The translations under genes were made by a program, and so were the position numbers. The notes beneath the pieces are model-generated. The model ran no database searches. It saw only the letters and a list, made by a program, of their open reading frames with translations, and had not been told where the DNA came from. From the NCBI RefSeq assembly GCF_003589595.1, contig NW_020653718.1, positions 3,262,291-3,326,290 of the forward strand: 64,000 nucleotides of DNA. Direction: 5' to 3'. Of the stretch, positions 9,530 through 20,394 are shown piece by piece (within the stretch, counting starts at the first letter, position 1; each line of letters starts with the position of its first letter). This stretch comes from Hyposmocoma kahamanoa (taxonomy: Eukaryota > Arthropoda > Insecta > Lepidoptera > Cosmopterigidae).

Positions 9530-10125
9530 AAACGTCGGAGTCGACACGCTAAGAAAAAGATAATCTTAGAAAAATAACCAAGCACCCGAGACTATTTTTG
9601 AGAGTATCTTTTATTGTGTTGCACGACTAATAACATATTTTTTATCCACGTAATTAAAATAACAAAATTAATGAATACTTGCTATCGAATATATCGTAGC
9701 TCTGTTATTTTGATGAGAAAAGTAAATAAAAGCTCTTGCTGTTTGTAGCGAACTTGGCCTTGCTTTACATATATGTTTTAGCAGAATGTATCTTTCGTCG
9801 TTAGAAATAAATAGGAAGCACAGGCTCCTGCATGTACATTTCTCCCTTGTGCTTGCGTATGTTTGTTACACAAGCCGGATTACTGTAATTAGGGCTAATC
9901 TGTGCTTATAACAATTATAACGCGACTGTTATATCTGTGTCATTTCCTCTATTTTGTTATTAAAATAAATTTTACGATGCAAATAACATCTTATTAAAGC
10001 TGTTTTATTGTAATACATCCGTTATTTCTTTGCCAATCGGCAATTTCTCATTGATTCAATTTCAGATCTTTTCATCACCATCGTCAACCTATTACACGTT
10101 CCACTGTTAGGCACGGGTCTATAGG
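9530..10125. other. AT-rich unassigned stretch
   Basis: Nothing recognisable. It lies directly downstream of the LINE end and could be its 3' UTR; I see no tail array. Confidence 0.35.
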
Positions 10126-10127
10126 GC

Positions 10128-10375
10128 TTTGGCTCTTTGTGAAACAATTCGTCTAGGGAAATACTGCCAACTCACATATTTCTGCCGGCCAAGCATTAAT
10201 ATGAGATTTACTGCTGGTGAAATAACAAGCACATGGGACTTGTCAATCTATGTCACGCTAAACGGGCACAACGCAGTGCTTCTCAGATCTTTGTGATTTA
10301 AAACTCTGATCGGCACTGCAACTGTTATGGACAGGCGTGTGGCTTACCATGAGGCACACGATTTGTTCGTGCTGA
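10128..10375 (+). mobile_element. Rep-A copy, diverged, internal deletion
   Basis: Both ends are recognisable (CTTTGTGAAACAATTCGTC to CACACGATTTGTTCGT). The TTACTGCGTTCCGG-type block is shortened. Confidence 0.8.
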
Positions 10376-10476
10376 TAGACAGATTGACTGCATATTTGCA
10401 GGTAAGTAATCGTAATCAACGTCACGCATTGACTGTGTGCAGTCGAACTTGGCTGTATCAAAGTCAAGGTAAATAA

Positions 10477-10720
10477 TCTTTTTTTTTTATGTAAAGAAGG
10501 AGGCAAACGAGCCGACGAGCCGCTTGATGGGAGGTGGTCATCGTCGCCTATGGACATTTGGAACATCAGAGGAGCTGCCTATGCGTTGCCAGCCTTTGAG
10601 AGCCCTGCAAACACGCTTTTTGAAGAACCCCATGTCATAGCGCAAAAGGAACAGTTCAGGAGGAAGATCATTCCACATCTTGCAGGTTCGAGAAAGAAAC
10701 GAACGAGATGCCCGTGTGGT
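10477..10720. repeat. M repeat (GGAGGCAAACGAG..CCTATGGACATT), copy 1
   Basis: Contains the ordered words GGAGGCAAACGAG, CTTGATGGGAGGTGGTC, ATCGTCGCCTATGGACATT, a CCTGCAAACACGC block and CATTCCACATCTTGCAGGTT. Related copies are at 12921-13205 and, more diverged, 49920-50150. The first half is a sequence type I associate with LINE 3' regions in Lepidoptera. Confidence 0.6.
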
Positions 10721-10724
10721 CTTA

Positions 10725-10865
10725 CAATACCAATCGTTTATTCCATAGGTAAAATTTTACAATTGAAAACGTCATTTTTTAAACTACTGCTCGTTCACTA
10801 CGCTGACCTCCCAGAGCAGAATGAACAAGAAACTTTAGGGATTGCTCTTTTCAAATAAACTTAAA
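10725..10865 (-). repeat. LINE 3' UTR fragment (same LINE as 61 kb)
   Basis: On the minus strand it carries the GAAAAGAGCAATCCCTAAAG, TTCTTG, GAACGAGCAGTAG and ACGTTTTCAA words found after the ORF end at 61504-61680. It is a 3' end only. Confidence 0.7.
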
Positions 10866-10869
10866 AATA

Positions 10870-11435
10870 CGTTTTGAATCATACGTGAGGCGCACTAAAA
10901 GTTTCGGGAATGAATAAGAAAAAAATACCAATATTTAATTTTTAATTAATTAAATACCATTTTTCCAACATAAATATGGTTTGCATATCTGCAAATCTGA
11001 AATCGGTTTCGATTACAAGCAGTTAATATGACTGCAGTCAATCTGTTAGCAGCCTTAGAAGGGTTTAGTCCACACTTACATGCACTAAGTAATAATATCA
11101 AAATACGAAACCAGATGTGACGTGCTTTTTATAACGGTACTAAATCTAAACTAAATCCGTTGATTCGGCTTCTTAAGTCAACTTGTAATACTTGAAGTTA
11201 GAAATATATGACCACCTGAGGAATGTTGAATTTAAATCTGTTGCCAGACTTTCTCTTCCACTTGCATGTTGAAAACTAACATTTGGTTTGCGTGAGTTAT
11301 CAGAAGCTTTATTAGAATCGCTATGAAAATGAAAGAACAAGTCTTTTGGGTTGAATTTTCGGCACGCTCATTAACAATTGTACACGTTTATCATCTTTCT
11401 TTCTTTTATTCTTGTAAATCGCAATGTGTCTATTG
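10870..11435. other. AT-rich unassigned stretch
   Basis: No supported feature. Confidence 0.35.
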
Positions 11436-11444
11436 CATACAAAT

Positions 11445-11560
11445 TTTCTTCACAAGGAGCAATCCCCAGAGTTTCTCACTCATTATTCTCAGAGTTATCT
11501 ATTATCATGTAGAGTTAGAGTACATAGTAAAGTTGAAATCAAATGTCATTTACTTATAAA
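11445..11560 (+). repeat. Diverged LINE 3' UTR fragment
   Basis: AAGGAGCAATCCCCAGAGTT and the TTCTCAGAG and TAGAGTT words follow the order of the 61-kb LINE 3' UTR, with many changes. Confidence 0.45.
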
Positions 11561-11583
11561 ATAAATAGTAGACTGTGTACTAA

Positions 11584-11682
11584 GGGCGGTACATAAGGAA
11601 TTACGAACCAGGCTCTATTGGAAGCTTGAAGTCGAAAACTTAGGGCTTTCGAATTCAAGGTTCGTAATTCCCGTATCGTCCG
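11584..11682. mobile_element. Small foldback MITE
   Basis: About 99 bp whose ends are inverted repeats: GGAATTACGAACC (inner part of the left arm) pairs perfectly with GGTTCGTAATTCC on the right, and the outer arms match with a few changes. No clear target duplication. Confidence 0.5.
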
Positions 11683-11689
11683 TGAAACA

Positions 11690-12245
11690 TATTTTTTAAT
11701 ACAGTTGCTCAAAACGTGGTATTTTTCGTACTACAAATCGTGCCGAAAGTTGGAATTTTCGCTATAGTGCTTTTTACTTTTCCATTTTTTTTTTAATTTA
11801 CTGTTGTTTCAAATCTTAAGCACAGAACTAAAGAAGTTGTATATTTATGTGCTTTGTGACGTAAGTCATTCGTCATTAAAACTTATATTTATTTACAAAT
11901 ACTATATAATGAACGTATCGAGTGGAGGTCCACAGTCTCTGCCTACCCCTGAATGGGTGACAGGCGAGATTTTTATGTATATATTTGTTCTATGTATTAC
12001 AGATAAATTGTATCTCACTACCGTGCACGGGTTCCTAAAGAAGTTTAAACAAAAGTACCAGGACTTCATAATAAGAAAAGTGGTTACAGACCGATATTAC
12101 AGAAAATAAACAAAAACAGCACGTTAGAACTAGATTTCCATAGACTTTTAAATTATGGTTGCAGCGGTTGTATTTCATTATTTTAATTTACTAGCAGAAA
12201 ATGAGTTTTTTTTTAATACTGTTTTTTCGCAAATGTATTAAAAAA
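11690..12245. other. AT-rich stretch with a 101-codon frame
   Basis: The plus frame at 11804-12109 is long for this window but AT-driven (rich in I, Y, K, F), with no domain I recognise and no repeat partner. Not called as a gene. Confidence 0.4.
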
Positions 12246-12251
12246 ACGTCG

Positions 12252-12371
12252 TTTGATACACGTGCGGATTTGTCATTTTCACTTGTCTCGAGTCTTGACC
12301 CTCGCCTCTGGCTCGGCCCAAGAAGCCTCGAGACTCGTGAATAATGACTAACTTTCCGCACTTGTATCAAA
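12252..12371. mobile_element. 120-bp foldback MITE with CTCGAG-rich arms
   Basis: Ends TTTGATACACGTGCGGA and, inverted, TTTGATACAAGTGCGGA (16 of 17 match). Further in, CTCGAGTC and its near-inverse CTCGAGACTCG continue the symmetry. The centre is CCTCGCCTCTGGCTCGG. Non-coding. I have a general memory of similar dispersed elements in moths and butterflies, not checked. Confidence 0.55.
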
Positions 12372-12814
12372 AATAACTATGTCCTCACACTTGCTTGCAT
12401 CATCACATTTTTCTTCTCATTGCAGCCATGGCCGGTAAAATATGTTTGAGAAATATATATGAATACCCGAATAAATGTTGTTTTGTATTGGAAAGGCGGA
12501 TATGGACTTTAACACAAGGCATTGTAGTCACTAATTTGTAAACACCTACATTTATCAATAATCTTAACCCTTTGTCCTATGTCACATGCGGCCCACAGAC
12601 AGGTACAAACATCCTAGATGAATCACTCGTCGAGAGCCTGTACTCATAAAGAGAGCTTCGCGGGGGGTACAGATAACCACATTTGCATTTAGCAGTACGC
12701 ACAATTGTGATCTGTGTGACGTGCTGCGACAAGCGTGGATGGCTGTTCAAAATTATGAAGAATGGGAGTGTTAACATTGTATATTATGGGTAAACCAAAT
12801 ACCAGTACAAGGTA

Positions 12815-12885
12815 TACAACCTTATGATGAAACTATTCAAACAAACCAACGTCTCTGGCTTTTTGTATGTCCCATGGCACACGAG
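12815..12885 (+). repeat. Degenerate FB-E arm
   Basis: AAACTATTCAAACAAACCAA, CGTCTCTGG and GTCCCATGG in order correspond to the left arm of FB-E with the central ATTTAAATC block missing. Confidence 0.4.
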
Positions 12886-12920
12886 ATTTAGATCTGGCGA
12901 AAATCTAGGGACTCGAATAT

Positions 12921-13205
12921 ATTTTTTTTTTTAGTAAATAAGGAGGCAAACGACGAGCCACTCGATGGGAAGTGGTCATCGTCGCCCATGGACATTTGCA
13001 ACATCATTCGAGAGTCCTGTAAACACGCATTTTGAAGAACACCGTGTTACTTAGTGTAAAGGAAATACTTCAGGAAGAAGATCATTTCTCATCTTGCAGG
13101 TTCGAGGAATGAACGAACGAGATGCCCACATAGTCTTACAATGCGAGGCATCTAAGATGTGGGCATGGACTCTACTCTTTTGGCGGAAAGTGCTATGGCG
13201 GAAAC
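12921..13205. repeat. M repeat, copy 2
   Basis: Same word order as 10477-10720 (GGAGGCAAACGA, CTCGATGGGAAGTGG, GTCGCCCATGGACATT, CAGGTTCGAGGAATGAACGA). Copies 1 and 2 both end against the 3' UTR fragment of the 61-kb LINE type, so the M repeat and that UTR probably travelled as one unit. Confidence 0.6.
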
Positions 13206-13239
13206 GAAACGGTGGCACCAGTTCGAAAAGCTCCTAAGT

Positions 13240-13306
13240 CAAAGTCAGAGAGTAGTTTATTCCATTTGTAAAATAAATTTATAGTTAAAAACGTCACTTT
13301 TAAGCT
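13240..13306 (-). repeat. LINE 3' UTR fragment, left half of an interrupted copy
   Basis: GTTTATTCCATTTGTAAAAT and AAAACGTCAC match the UTR seen at 10740-10790. It breaks at TAAGCT, where another LINE has inserted, and resumes at 13763. Confidence 0.7.
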
Positions 13307-13762
13307 TTGCCCGCAGGTTCGCCAGATGTACGGCAGCAGTTAAGAAAACATTGTTTCAAGCTTACTGCACACCAATGTACACTAGCGCTCTGTGGAAGAG
13401 TTACACTCAGTGCTCTCGGAATGCTCTGTGCGTGCAATACAATAACGCCTTCAGGACGCTGTTGGGGCTGTCACGTTTCTGCAGTGCCTCAGCCATGTTC
13501 ACTGACGCGCGCGTAGATAGTTTTACGGGTGTTGTACGTAAAAAGTCGGCGTCGTTACTGAAGAGAATACGTGACAGCCCCAATAGCCTCCTGAAGACAG
13601 TTGCTGACAGGAATAAGTGCCCAATTATGCGGCACTTAATACATAATACACAGTCCCTAGTAAAATATAAGTACTAATATAGTTTTAAGTCTGTACCTAC
13701 TAACATTTGATTGGATCTCAGTTGTCTCAATAAATAAAATTTTATTATTATTATTATTATTA
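13307..13762 (+). mobile_element. 5'-truncated LINE, ORF2 C-terminus plus (ATT)n tail, inserted with 6-bp duplication
   Basis: An open frame from 13309 to the stop after 13677 encodes the ORF2 end: ARRFARCTAAVKKTLFQAYC, then MYTSALWKSYTQCSRNALCV, QYNNAFRTLLGLSRFCSASA and the basic segment KKSASLLKRIRDSPNSLLKT. This is the LINE type with a conserved VQYNNAFR..LGLPRFCSAS motif. A short 3' UTR and an (ATT)n tail (about 13737-13762) follow. The insertion splits another LINE's 3' UTR and is flanked by TAAGCT on both sides (13301-13306 and 13763-13768), a target duplication. Severe 5' truncation is normal for LINE insertions. The retained frame has no stop, so this copy is younger than most here, but it lacks the RT domain and cannot move by itself. 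Confidence 0.85.
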
Positions 13763-13835
13763 TAAGCTACTGCTCGTTCGCTACGCTGATTTCCCTGAGA
13801 AGAACGAGCAACTCCCCATATAAAGACGGTAGAAT
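13763..13835 (-). repeat. LINE 3' UTR fragment, right half of the interrupted copy
   Basis: AAGCTACTGCTCGTTCGCTA and GAGAAGAACGAGCAACTC continue the UTR broken at 13306. Confidence 0.7.
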
Positions 13836-13969
13836 ACACACAGAGAGCCAACGTCTCTCCGTAGGCTAAGGGGTAAGATTGTGTTTTTTTCTATGGTGAA
13901 AATTTTTGGGAATCGTGTTTTCACATCATATGTTAATCAGTGCTTATCCTCAATTTTAGTATATGATAG

Positions 13970-14000
13970 ATAAATAGACAGATAGATAGTTTATTTGCCA
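13970..14000. repeat. GATA-type microsatellite
   Basis: Imperfect GATA/GACA repeats at the head of an AT-rich stretch that reads like a LINE 3' tail on the minus strand. Confidence 0.5.
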
Positions 14001-14104
14001 ACAAAGCACACACATTACATGAAATACAAAGACAGAACAAACAATGAAGTCAATACTTAAAACGATTATATATTTTTATAATCTATAATATATTATAATA
14101 TATA

Positions 14105-14190
14105 TTTTTTCCAAAATAATTGATTCAACACTCTCACTGTTATGCGCAATCAACCAAAGCCATTTGAGGTTGTATAAACTTTAAAAAAAA
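14105..14190 (+). repeat. I repeat, copy 1
   Basis: TGATTCAACACTCTCACTGT, GCGCAATCAACCAAAGCC and GAGGTTGTATAAACTTTAA. A well-preserved minus-strand copy is at 43125-43230 and a diverged plus copy at 23565-23640. Function unknown; non-coding. Confidence 0.55.
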
Positions 14191-14664
14191 ACTTTAAAAA
14201 AAAAGGTTCTTAATACTTCAGAAACAACTCTGTTCAGCGCACTCTTGCTGTTTTTTTTTAATGTAAGGTAGCACGTTTGTTGATAGGCGTTTGTATAAAA
14301 ATAGCCTAGGAAATTATTGAAAAAAATAATTATATTCAACTAGTTTAGTTTTTCAATTATTACTTTTCAATGCAGATTGTAAATAGACAATACGTCAAAT
14401 TTGTATACTTAGTACTTGGTACTTGGTGTAACGGGCTGGTGCCCGCAACTCGACGTCAAGGCGCCTATTTTGCGTGTGGTGGGTGCAGGGTCCTACTCGT
14501 GCCACCCAAGCTCCTCCAGGAATCTCAGCAGCCTCCTCGGTTTGTATATTAAAATTATATTATATTATTAATATTTGTATATTATTATTGTATATATATT
14601 GTTCAGTTATTGTAACTTATATGTAAACTGCGTTTTCACAAATAAACATGGTTTCAAACTACGA

Positions 14665-14715
14665 AATTCCCTTCACTATGAATACCAGAGCAATGGAATT
14701 CATCTCCTCGTCTAG
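14665..14715 (+). repeat. Short dispersed repeat (AATTCCC..ACCAGAGCAA)
   Basis: GAATACCAGAGCAATGGAAT plus the upstream AAATTCCCTTCACTATG word recur at 31040-31075 (+) and 40793-40850 (-). Small, but repeated with the order kept. Confidence 0.45.
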
Positions 14716-14749
14716 CTCCAACAGTGCAAGCCGTTGGGTCATAAATATG

Positions 14750-14850
14750 TTATGAACTAGTGTTGTATGATGTTGTTTTAATCTCGAGAATGTCGATCTC
14801 GATAATTTCGCGAGTCTCAACAATTTTTTGGCGTTTTCGAGATTCAAGAA
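14750..14850 (-). repeat. F repeat, third copy
   Basis: In reverse it carries GTTCATAACATA-side sequence, then the CATACAACACTAGTTC, TCGAGATT and CAAAAAATTGTTGAGACTC blocks found at 7233-7316 and 54534-54616. It shows that the left part of the long duplication is a dispersed repeat. Confidence 0.65.
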
Positions 14851-14923
14851 CTATGTTTTCAGTCTCGGGAAAACTATTATAAATAAGATCCTAAAAACTG
14901 GTCTCATTTAGGAACTAATTTAA

Positions 14924-15050
14924 GTAGCGGTAGAGCTCCTTGTGAAAGAGTTCGTCCTAGGCAGTACTGCTACCTTACCTATTTCTGCCGCCAAGTAGTA
15001 ATGCGAGCATACTGCGTTTCGATTTTGAAGGATGCTGGTGGAATTTTACG
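14924..15050 (+). mobile_element. Rep-A copy, 5' half
   Basis: Starts at the normal 5' end (TAGCGGTAGAGCTCCTTGTG) and ends after the GCTGGTGGAATTTTAC block. Confidence 0.85.
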
Positions 15051-15054
15051 TAGG

Positions 15055-15890
15055 TATATGTAATATAATACACGTAAATAAAACAATATTAATAAATAAC
15101 ATTACTGGATAATTTTGAACGATTCTTATTGAACAATAGTTTTGAAAAAGGAAATCTATTTTGTATATGAGAAAAATATTCGCAGAAAAAACTTGCCTAT
15201 TTGTCGTGGTGCGTGAGATGATCCCAGATCATTTGTTACGCGCGAGCGCATCGCGGCTAGAATAATGTTAACACCTGTTGTTTACGCATTATGAAAGGTG
15301 CTTGGATGTTGCAAATAATTAGAAACAGGTTCAGGAAATAAATTTTTTCGCTTATTTAAAATGAATGACAGTTTTATACTGTTTTATCATGACAACACAG
15401 CACGTGGTTATTTTTCTTTACACATTTTTAATTGTAAATATCATAGCCCATTTAACTAAACTTTATAACACGACTTTTGTACTAATAAATGCATTTCTCC
15501 TAGACACTGCTTGTGTTATGAACTAGATTTACTAAAGTACATTTAATAAGATGTAACTGAAGTTGCTATATAACAATAATAACGTTTCAAAAAAAATTAA
15601 AAATATGCAATAGACAATATGTACCTATATTATTATTTAATCGTAAGGTTTGATCGACAACATCTCTGAGGTTTTTGACCACTACCAAAGTGTTTCTTCT
15701 TTTAAAATGTTATAATTTGCCTACGGTCCATTTACGAAGTTTAAAACTATAGTGCAACAAAAATTGTATACAGTTTCTGCGTACTTGGATGACAAGAATC
15801 CGTGGTAGTGACCCGATTAGCTCTTCCAGGTAGTCTCAATCTAAAAAGATGTTTGAAATAAATATTGTAAATGTTAAATGTGTTCAAATG
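15055..15890. other. AT-rich unassigned stretch
   Basis: No repeat partner, apart from a short AATGTTAACACCTG word shared with 23680. No gene. Confidence 0.4.
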
Positions 15891-15894
15891 TCTA

Positions 15895-15985
15895 TTAAAA
15901 GAGCAACCACTAGAGTTTCTTGCTCATTCTTCTCAGGGGAATTTTGCCTTATGACGAGCAGTAGAGTTTAATTAATATGGCGATT
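15895..15985 (+). repeat. LINE 3' UTR fragment
   Basis: AAAAGAGCAACCACTAGAGT, TTCTTGCTCATTCTTCTCAG and ACGAGCAGTAGAGTTTAAT follow the 61-kb LINE 3' UTR order. Confidence 0.65.
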
Positions 15986-15989
15986 TGAA

Positions 15990-17880
15990 ATGTAATTAAC
16001 TAAGTAAATATTTTTAATTTCAACACTTTCATACCTCAAAGATATTTTGATCTACCCAATAATATAATTTAAGACTTGTGCTGGATCCAAAAAGATTTTA
16101 TTATTTACCCGATAAGATCTATATTGATTGAAATTCAAGTCACCTACCACTTCTACCAAAAGTATTAAATATTGAGTACAGAGCTCCAGTACACATAAAT
16201 TACAACATATTAGTAAATAGGTTTAATCAAACATCACAAACGCCAATAAACAAGATTAGAATAATAATTTAGAGGACTTTTCGTGCTGCATAAACGAATC
16301 ATAGATAGTATTTTCATGACTTACGCCATTGCTACCATTAAAATAAGTCTATAACCTACAACTTTATTCCCAGCCTCCAGGGCCACTAAAATATCTGACT
16401 TACTAGGAAGCTGTGCCGTTAGTATTCCATGACAGACGTTCCCAAACTTGGTACCATTTGAAGTTAAAATTTCTATTCACCATTTCAATTAGTAGGGCAT
16501 AATTTTGTATATCATTTCGCAATTTACAAATTACATTTTTAACACTTTTGGGGTTTTACAAGGTCACCAGGAACCTCGTAGTTACTGATTTTGGAATAGG
16601 ACGTAGGTACCCTCAAGTATCGCAGAAGGAAAGATTAAGCAATGAATGTAGCTAAAGGACTTTTCTGAAAGACCTTCCCAGTTTGCAATACATTGCTGAT
16701 TTACTGTGTTCTCTAAACAAAACCCAATCACGACGACATAATGTACGAAGAAGCTCATAGTATATGCAAAAATTATCGAAGGATCTTACGGAAATGTTGT
16801 CATTCCAATTATTCTAAAAGAAAATAAAAATCCACATTATAAGGAACATAAAAATAAAAAAAAGATATCACAGTGTTGATGTCTTTTTTTATTTCTATTT
16901 GTGATAGTTATTAAAGTGTCACCATGATAATTAATTTTTTTCTTATTGTACTAGAGCACAAAAAAAGTACTTCGCTTACTAATTTTGCAAACTACATCTG
17001 TTACTTTAATTCTCTGACGTGTGACTTCATTACAAATTCGGTCCGTCAGAAAAACCCCAAGCATACCTCGATGCGTCGTATGTTGAGCAATTTTTAAATT
17101 TGTGGAAAACCTTGATATTACTTAAGAGATTCCTTTATACATGTTTCTAAACGTACAATAATTTCTTTTTATTTGTACATGTATTTGGTACCTTGGCACT
17201 TTATTTCAGACACTTGGTCCATAATGGTTAGTAACAACAATTTCTTAAAAACGAATGCTAATTTTATTTTAAAAGGCGAGATACAGGCGCATGCAAGCAT
17301 GCCCATCTCTTCAGCATGGGACTGTCCCACCTGTCCGCAATAATGTTCAGGATCCCGTTCTAGCTGGCGCGCAGTCTGCTTAGAACCGAAGTGCATCTGT
17401 TTCGCATGATGGCATGGAACCACTACAGACAACCCCAACAAGATTCTAAAAGCATTATTATATTGTATACGTAGAGCGTTATAAGCCCCCTGCGAGTATT
17501 TGGAACATAGGCTACAAGTGTAAAAAGATTAGCAATATGCTGTAAAAAACGTTATCTTTATTTTTTGAGATTAGTAAGTTTTTGTATCTTAATTGATTTC
17601 TGTTTGACATTGTGATGCTATGTTTCCCTGTTACTGGAATATATACCAGTACAATAATATTGTATATGCTTTATAAGGAAACCAAAAGTGCAGTTTAAAG
17701 TGAATAGGCATTTTTTTATTTAAACGCGAACCATCGTCTGTCACACACATAGTCGCTTAAAATAACGTTAGATTGTGGAAAAGCGTGTGTCTATTTTATA
17801 AAAAAATTAATACATACATTTTGTTCCATATTAGAGCAGCGTTAGAATCTTTTTTTTTTTGTTTGGTTTCAAAAAGGTAA
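15990..17880. other. Longest repeat-poor stretch of the left half
   Basis: About 1.9 kb without a recognised mobile element. It contains a 90-codon minus frame (17169-17441) that starts in moderately GC-rich sequence but shows no known domain, a hairpin near 16850-16900 (AAATAAAAAAA arms) and a VNRH-type LINE scrap near 17697-17725. Single-copy within this window, so if regulatory or exonic sequence exists in the left half this is a reasonable place to look. I see no direct evidence. Confidence 0.4.
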
Positions 17881-17883
17881 TAA

Positions 17884-17995
17884 GGGTGCTTGTGAAACTG
17901 TTTAAAGTTCTGAGCGGCAATGCAACTGTTACGGACAGGCGTGTCGCTTTCCATCAGGAGCACTACTAGTTCGTCCCCTCACTTGATATTATAAA
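17884..17995 (+). mobile_element. Rep-A copy, internal deletion, 3' end intact
   Basis: GGGTGCTTGTGAAACTG joins directly to TTTAAAGTTCTGAGCGGC. The 3' end runs CACTTGATATTATAAAAG. Confidence 0.8.
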
Positions 17996-18043
17996 AGAAA
18001 AAGAATCATCTACAAAAAAAATTACTACCATTTTTTTTTTGTA

Positions 18044-18095
18044 GACTACCACCAGGCCCAAGTCTCGTTCGTCCCTTAAGTTGGTATCAAAAAAT
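18044..18095 (+). mobile_element. Rep-A 3' terminal scrap
   Basis: TACCACCAGGCCCAAGTC to AGTTGGTATCAAAAAA, 50 bp downstream of another Rep-A 3' end and separated from it by A/T runs. Confidence 0.65.
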
Positions 18096-18507
18096 GTTTT
18101 TTTCAAAATTTGATTCTTTCTCTTACTGCGATAGTGGCATGTAGAATTGCCAGTTTGAGCACCACAGGCAAAAGATTATCTTGTCAGAATATTATTCACA
18201 AATATGTGGGCAGTCACTGGTTTACCCATACATACCCATATATACCCATCCGCAGCCATACAAGTCCAATGCTAATCTACAATAACGAATAGGAGCTTTC
18301 GTCGAATATAAATAACCTTTATGGGACACGATTCTTAGAGTCGGATGCGATTATCGGTTTGATTTTACGTTTAGTGTTTGAAATAGAGTAATAGGATATG
18401 CACTTAATGGCAGGAAATTATGGTTAACTTTTCTAGTATTTAGGGTTAGTAAAACTGTTACTAAAACTTGCGAAAGAGAAAAAATTACCATCGACACTCA
18501 GCACCCT

Positions 18508-19111
18508 ATGCACGATCACTTTAGAGACCAGGAAGCCGGAAAAGCATTGAGCCGGATCAGGCAAAGTGCAACCTTTGGCGCGAAAGAGTGCCATCATCAT
18601 CAAAGACGACTCAATACCTTCTCTTCTCGTGAACAACTTCGCACATCACACTCTCATAGATTCTTCTGCTTCCTTGGTACATTACTTTACTACAAATTAA
18701 ATTCAACATTGCATTTTCACGGCTTGAATAAGATGGGATGTAAAAAGACCGTCAAACGCTGGCTTAAAAATAAAAACTATGATGAAACAGAAGGTTTACT
18801 AGAAGTTATTTCATAATTATATTGTAAAAGCTAATTGTTTTATTCTTAATTAAATATAGCTATTTTGTTTTTAAGCACTAATATAATGAATCTGTGCACA
18901 AACAAGATGCTTAAGATACAGGTAATAATGTACTTAGTTTAGGCATCGCAACTATACTGGTAGGCGTCTAATAATTAATTGTATAGCTTTATCATTAGTA
19001 TAATAATTAAGGTTTATTTTTTATTTTTTTTTACCAATTGCATATTAGCTTCCCTTACATTTGTTTTTCTTTTTTTACTTATATTTAGATTAAGTTATGT
19101 TGAAATAAATT

Positions 19112-19140
<29 letters not shown>
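18508..19140 (+). pseudogene. LINE remnant: ORF end, 3' UTR and (TTATC)n tail
   Basis: The frame ends with KKTVKRWLKNKNYDETEGLL, a basic segment followed by an NYDE..LL end, as in several non-LTR ORF2 proteins. The first half of the frame is not recognisable. The 3' UTR (18817-19110), with TGTACTTAGTTTAGGCATCG near 18930, recurs at 59690-59960 on the minus strand, confirming a dispersed element. Six perfect TTATC units (19111-19140) form the terminal tail. 5' truncated and decayed. Confidence 0.65.
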
Positions 19141-19142
<2 letters not shown>

Positions 19143-19184
19143 CCTTTGTCTCGCCTTCTAAAAGTCTTCCTCCTGGGCACGAAT

Positions 19185-19312
19185 TGCCATGGCCAATCTG
19201 GTCGTCTTATATATCGTGCCCTGCGTGCCCTGACACCTGCACGCTTGAAGATTTAATGGCGGCTGCTAGTGACGCGGTCGGCGTGGCTGACTTCTGGGCC
19301 ACTATATTATAA
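19185..19312 (+). pseudogene. LINE ORF2 C-terminal fragment, copy 2 of the 9.3-kb type
   Basis: One frame reads CPACPDTCTLEDLMAAASDA followed by VGVADFWATIL and a stop, matching CPACPYTCIGEDLYNATDNA and the EYWS end at 9.4 kb. It starts immediately after the (TTATC)n tail of the neighbouring LINE. Confidence 0.65.
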
Positions 19313-19479
19313 TGAATGTCATCGATGCGATACGAAGAAGATTTACGTAGCGATCAAAATTGAGGTTGCTATGTTGCTAAAAGTAATACGGTTATTTAAG
19401 GTGTAGTACTGACTATAGCATGATGCTTGAAGACGTGTGACGTATCCCAATTCTCAACTTGGCGGAATTAGTCTTGTGA

Positions 19480-19725
19480 CGGTGCGACTTCTACCATCGT
19501 TATCTCACCCTTTTCTCTGATTCCTGACCATCTACTTTGAAATTTTGAATCGTTCTTCAATTCCTTTTCTTCGTCATTCGTACTTTTCTTCGTGGCCTCG
19601 CCACTCCCTACTAAACTTCTGAAGCAAGCAGACGTGATGGACTTCATATCAACTTCTAAATAGTTGAAAATCGTGTAACGTAACTGCTTGTAAAGCACAA
19701 TATTTTTGTCCTTTTTACCATCTCT
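19480..19725 (-). repeat. Unknown coding-like repeat, copy 1
   Basis: The minus frame (19698-19468) encodes DEEKELKNDSKFQSRWSG. The diverged copy at 55740-55930 translates on the same strand to SEEKELENDS, a stop, then FQ. Base identity looks like roughly three quarters, with substitutions that partly keep the acidic/basic peptide. I do not recognise the protein. It could be a piece of a transposon ORF. Confidence 0.5.
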
Positions 19726-19896
19726 AACCTGTATGTAATTTAAGTACCTAGGGAGTGTTTTTATGTGGTTGTTGCAGCCTTTACCTTACCTTTCTTAATT
19801 TTCCTGTTCTTTACCAATATTTTACAATAAATGGTGTAGCGATCCATAGCCTTTCATATGATTTCTGATAAATTATTAAAAGTCATGGAACAAAAC

Positions 19897-20115
19897 TGCC
19901 TCCGTGGACGAACGGTTGCCATACTGGTCTGCCACACAGAGGTCTTGGGTTCCATTCCCAGGGCGGGAGAAATAGTTGTATAACCTGCATTTATTTCTCT
20001 AGTGACTTTGGGTGTAATTTGTGGATGTCTATGTGTGTGTCCATCCATCAATGACAACCCACGACACAGGGTTTCCCCAGTGCGGGGCTATTTTGACCGT
20101 GTTATTATTATTATT
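19897..20115 (+). mobile_element. SINE-C (tRNA-derived), full copy
   Basis: The tRNA-like 5' part has GTGGACGAACGGTTGCC (A-box region) and GGTTCCATTCC (B box), with arms CTTGGG/CCCAGG around it. The body follows (GGAGAAATAGTTGTAT, GACTTTGGGTGTAATTTGTG, ATGACAACCCACGACACAGG, GTTTCCCCAGTGCGGGGCTA) and a (TTA)n tail at 20101-20117. This order (pol III promoter, body, short tandem tail) is the standard layout of a SINE. Confidence 0.8.
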
Positions 20116-20394
20116 GTTTCTGTGGCTGGTTAGGGAGCAGTGTAGATTTATTTGCGGAACATCTGAGTAACACCTGTGGCATTAGAACATGGTTTTACAG
20201 ATACGGATTGCTCCATACGGAACACGCTACGTGTGAACTCTGCACACGCCACCCGTGCGTTTATTGAAGGTGACTGTCTTCCGTGAATATCTGCACTAAA
20301 TTAAATATTCGATTCAGAGCACTGCGGACTCAACTGGCCATCCCGCAGGCAGACAGTCCGTACGGACCGTGCGCACAGCTATGAAACCAGTCTA

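Noticed and set aside
11804..12109. 101-codon plus frame
   Set aside because: Composition driven by AT-rich sequence, no recognised motif, no second copy.
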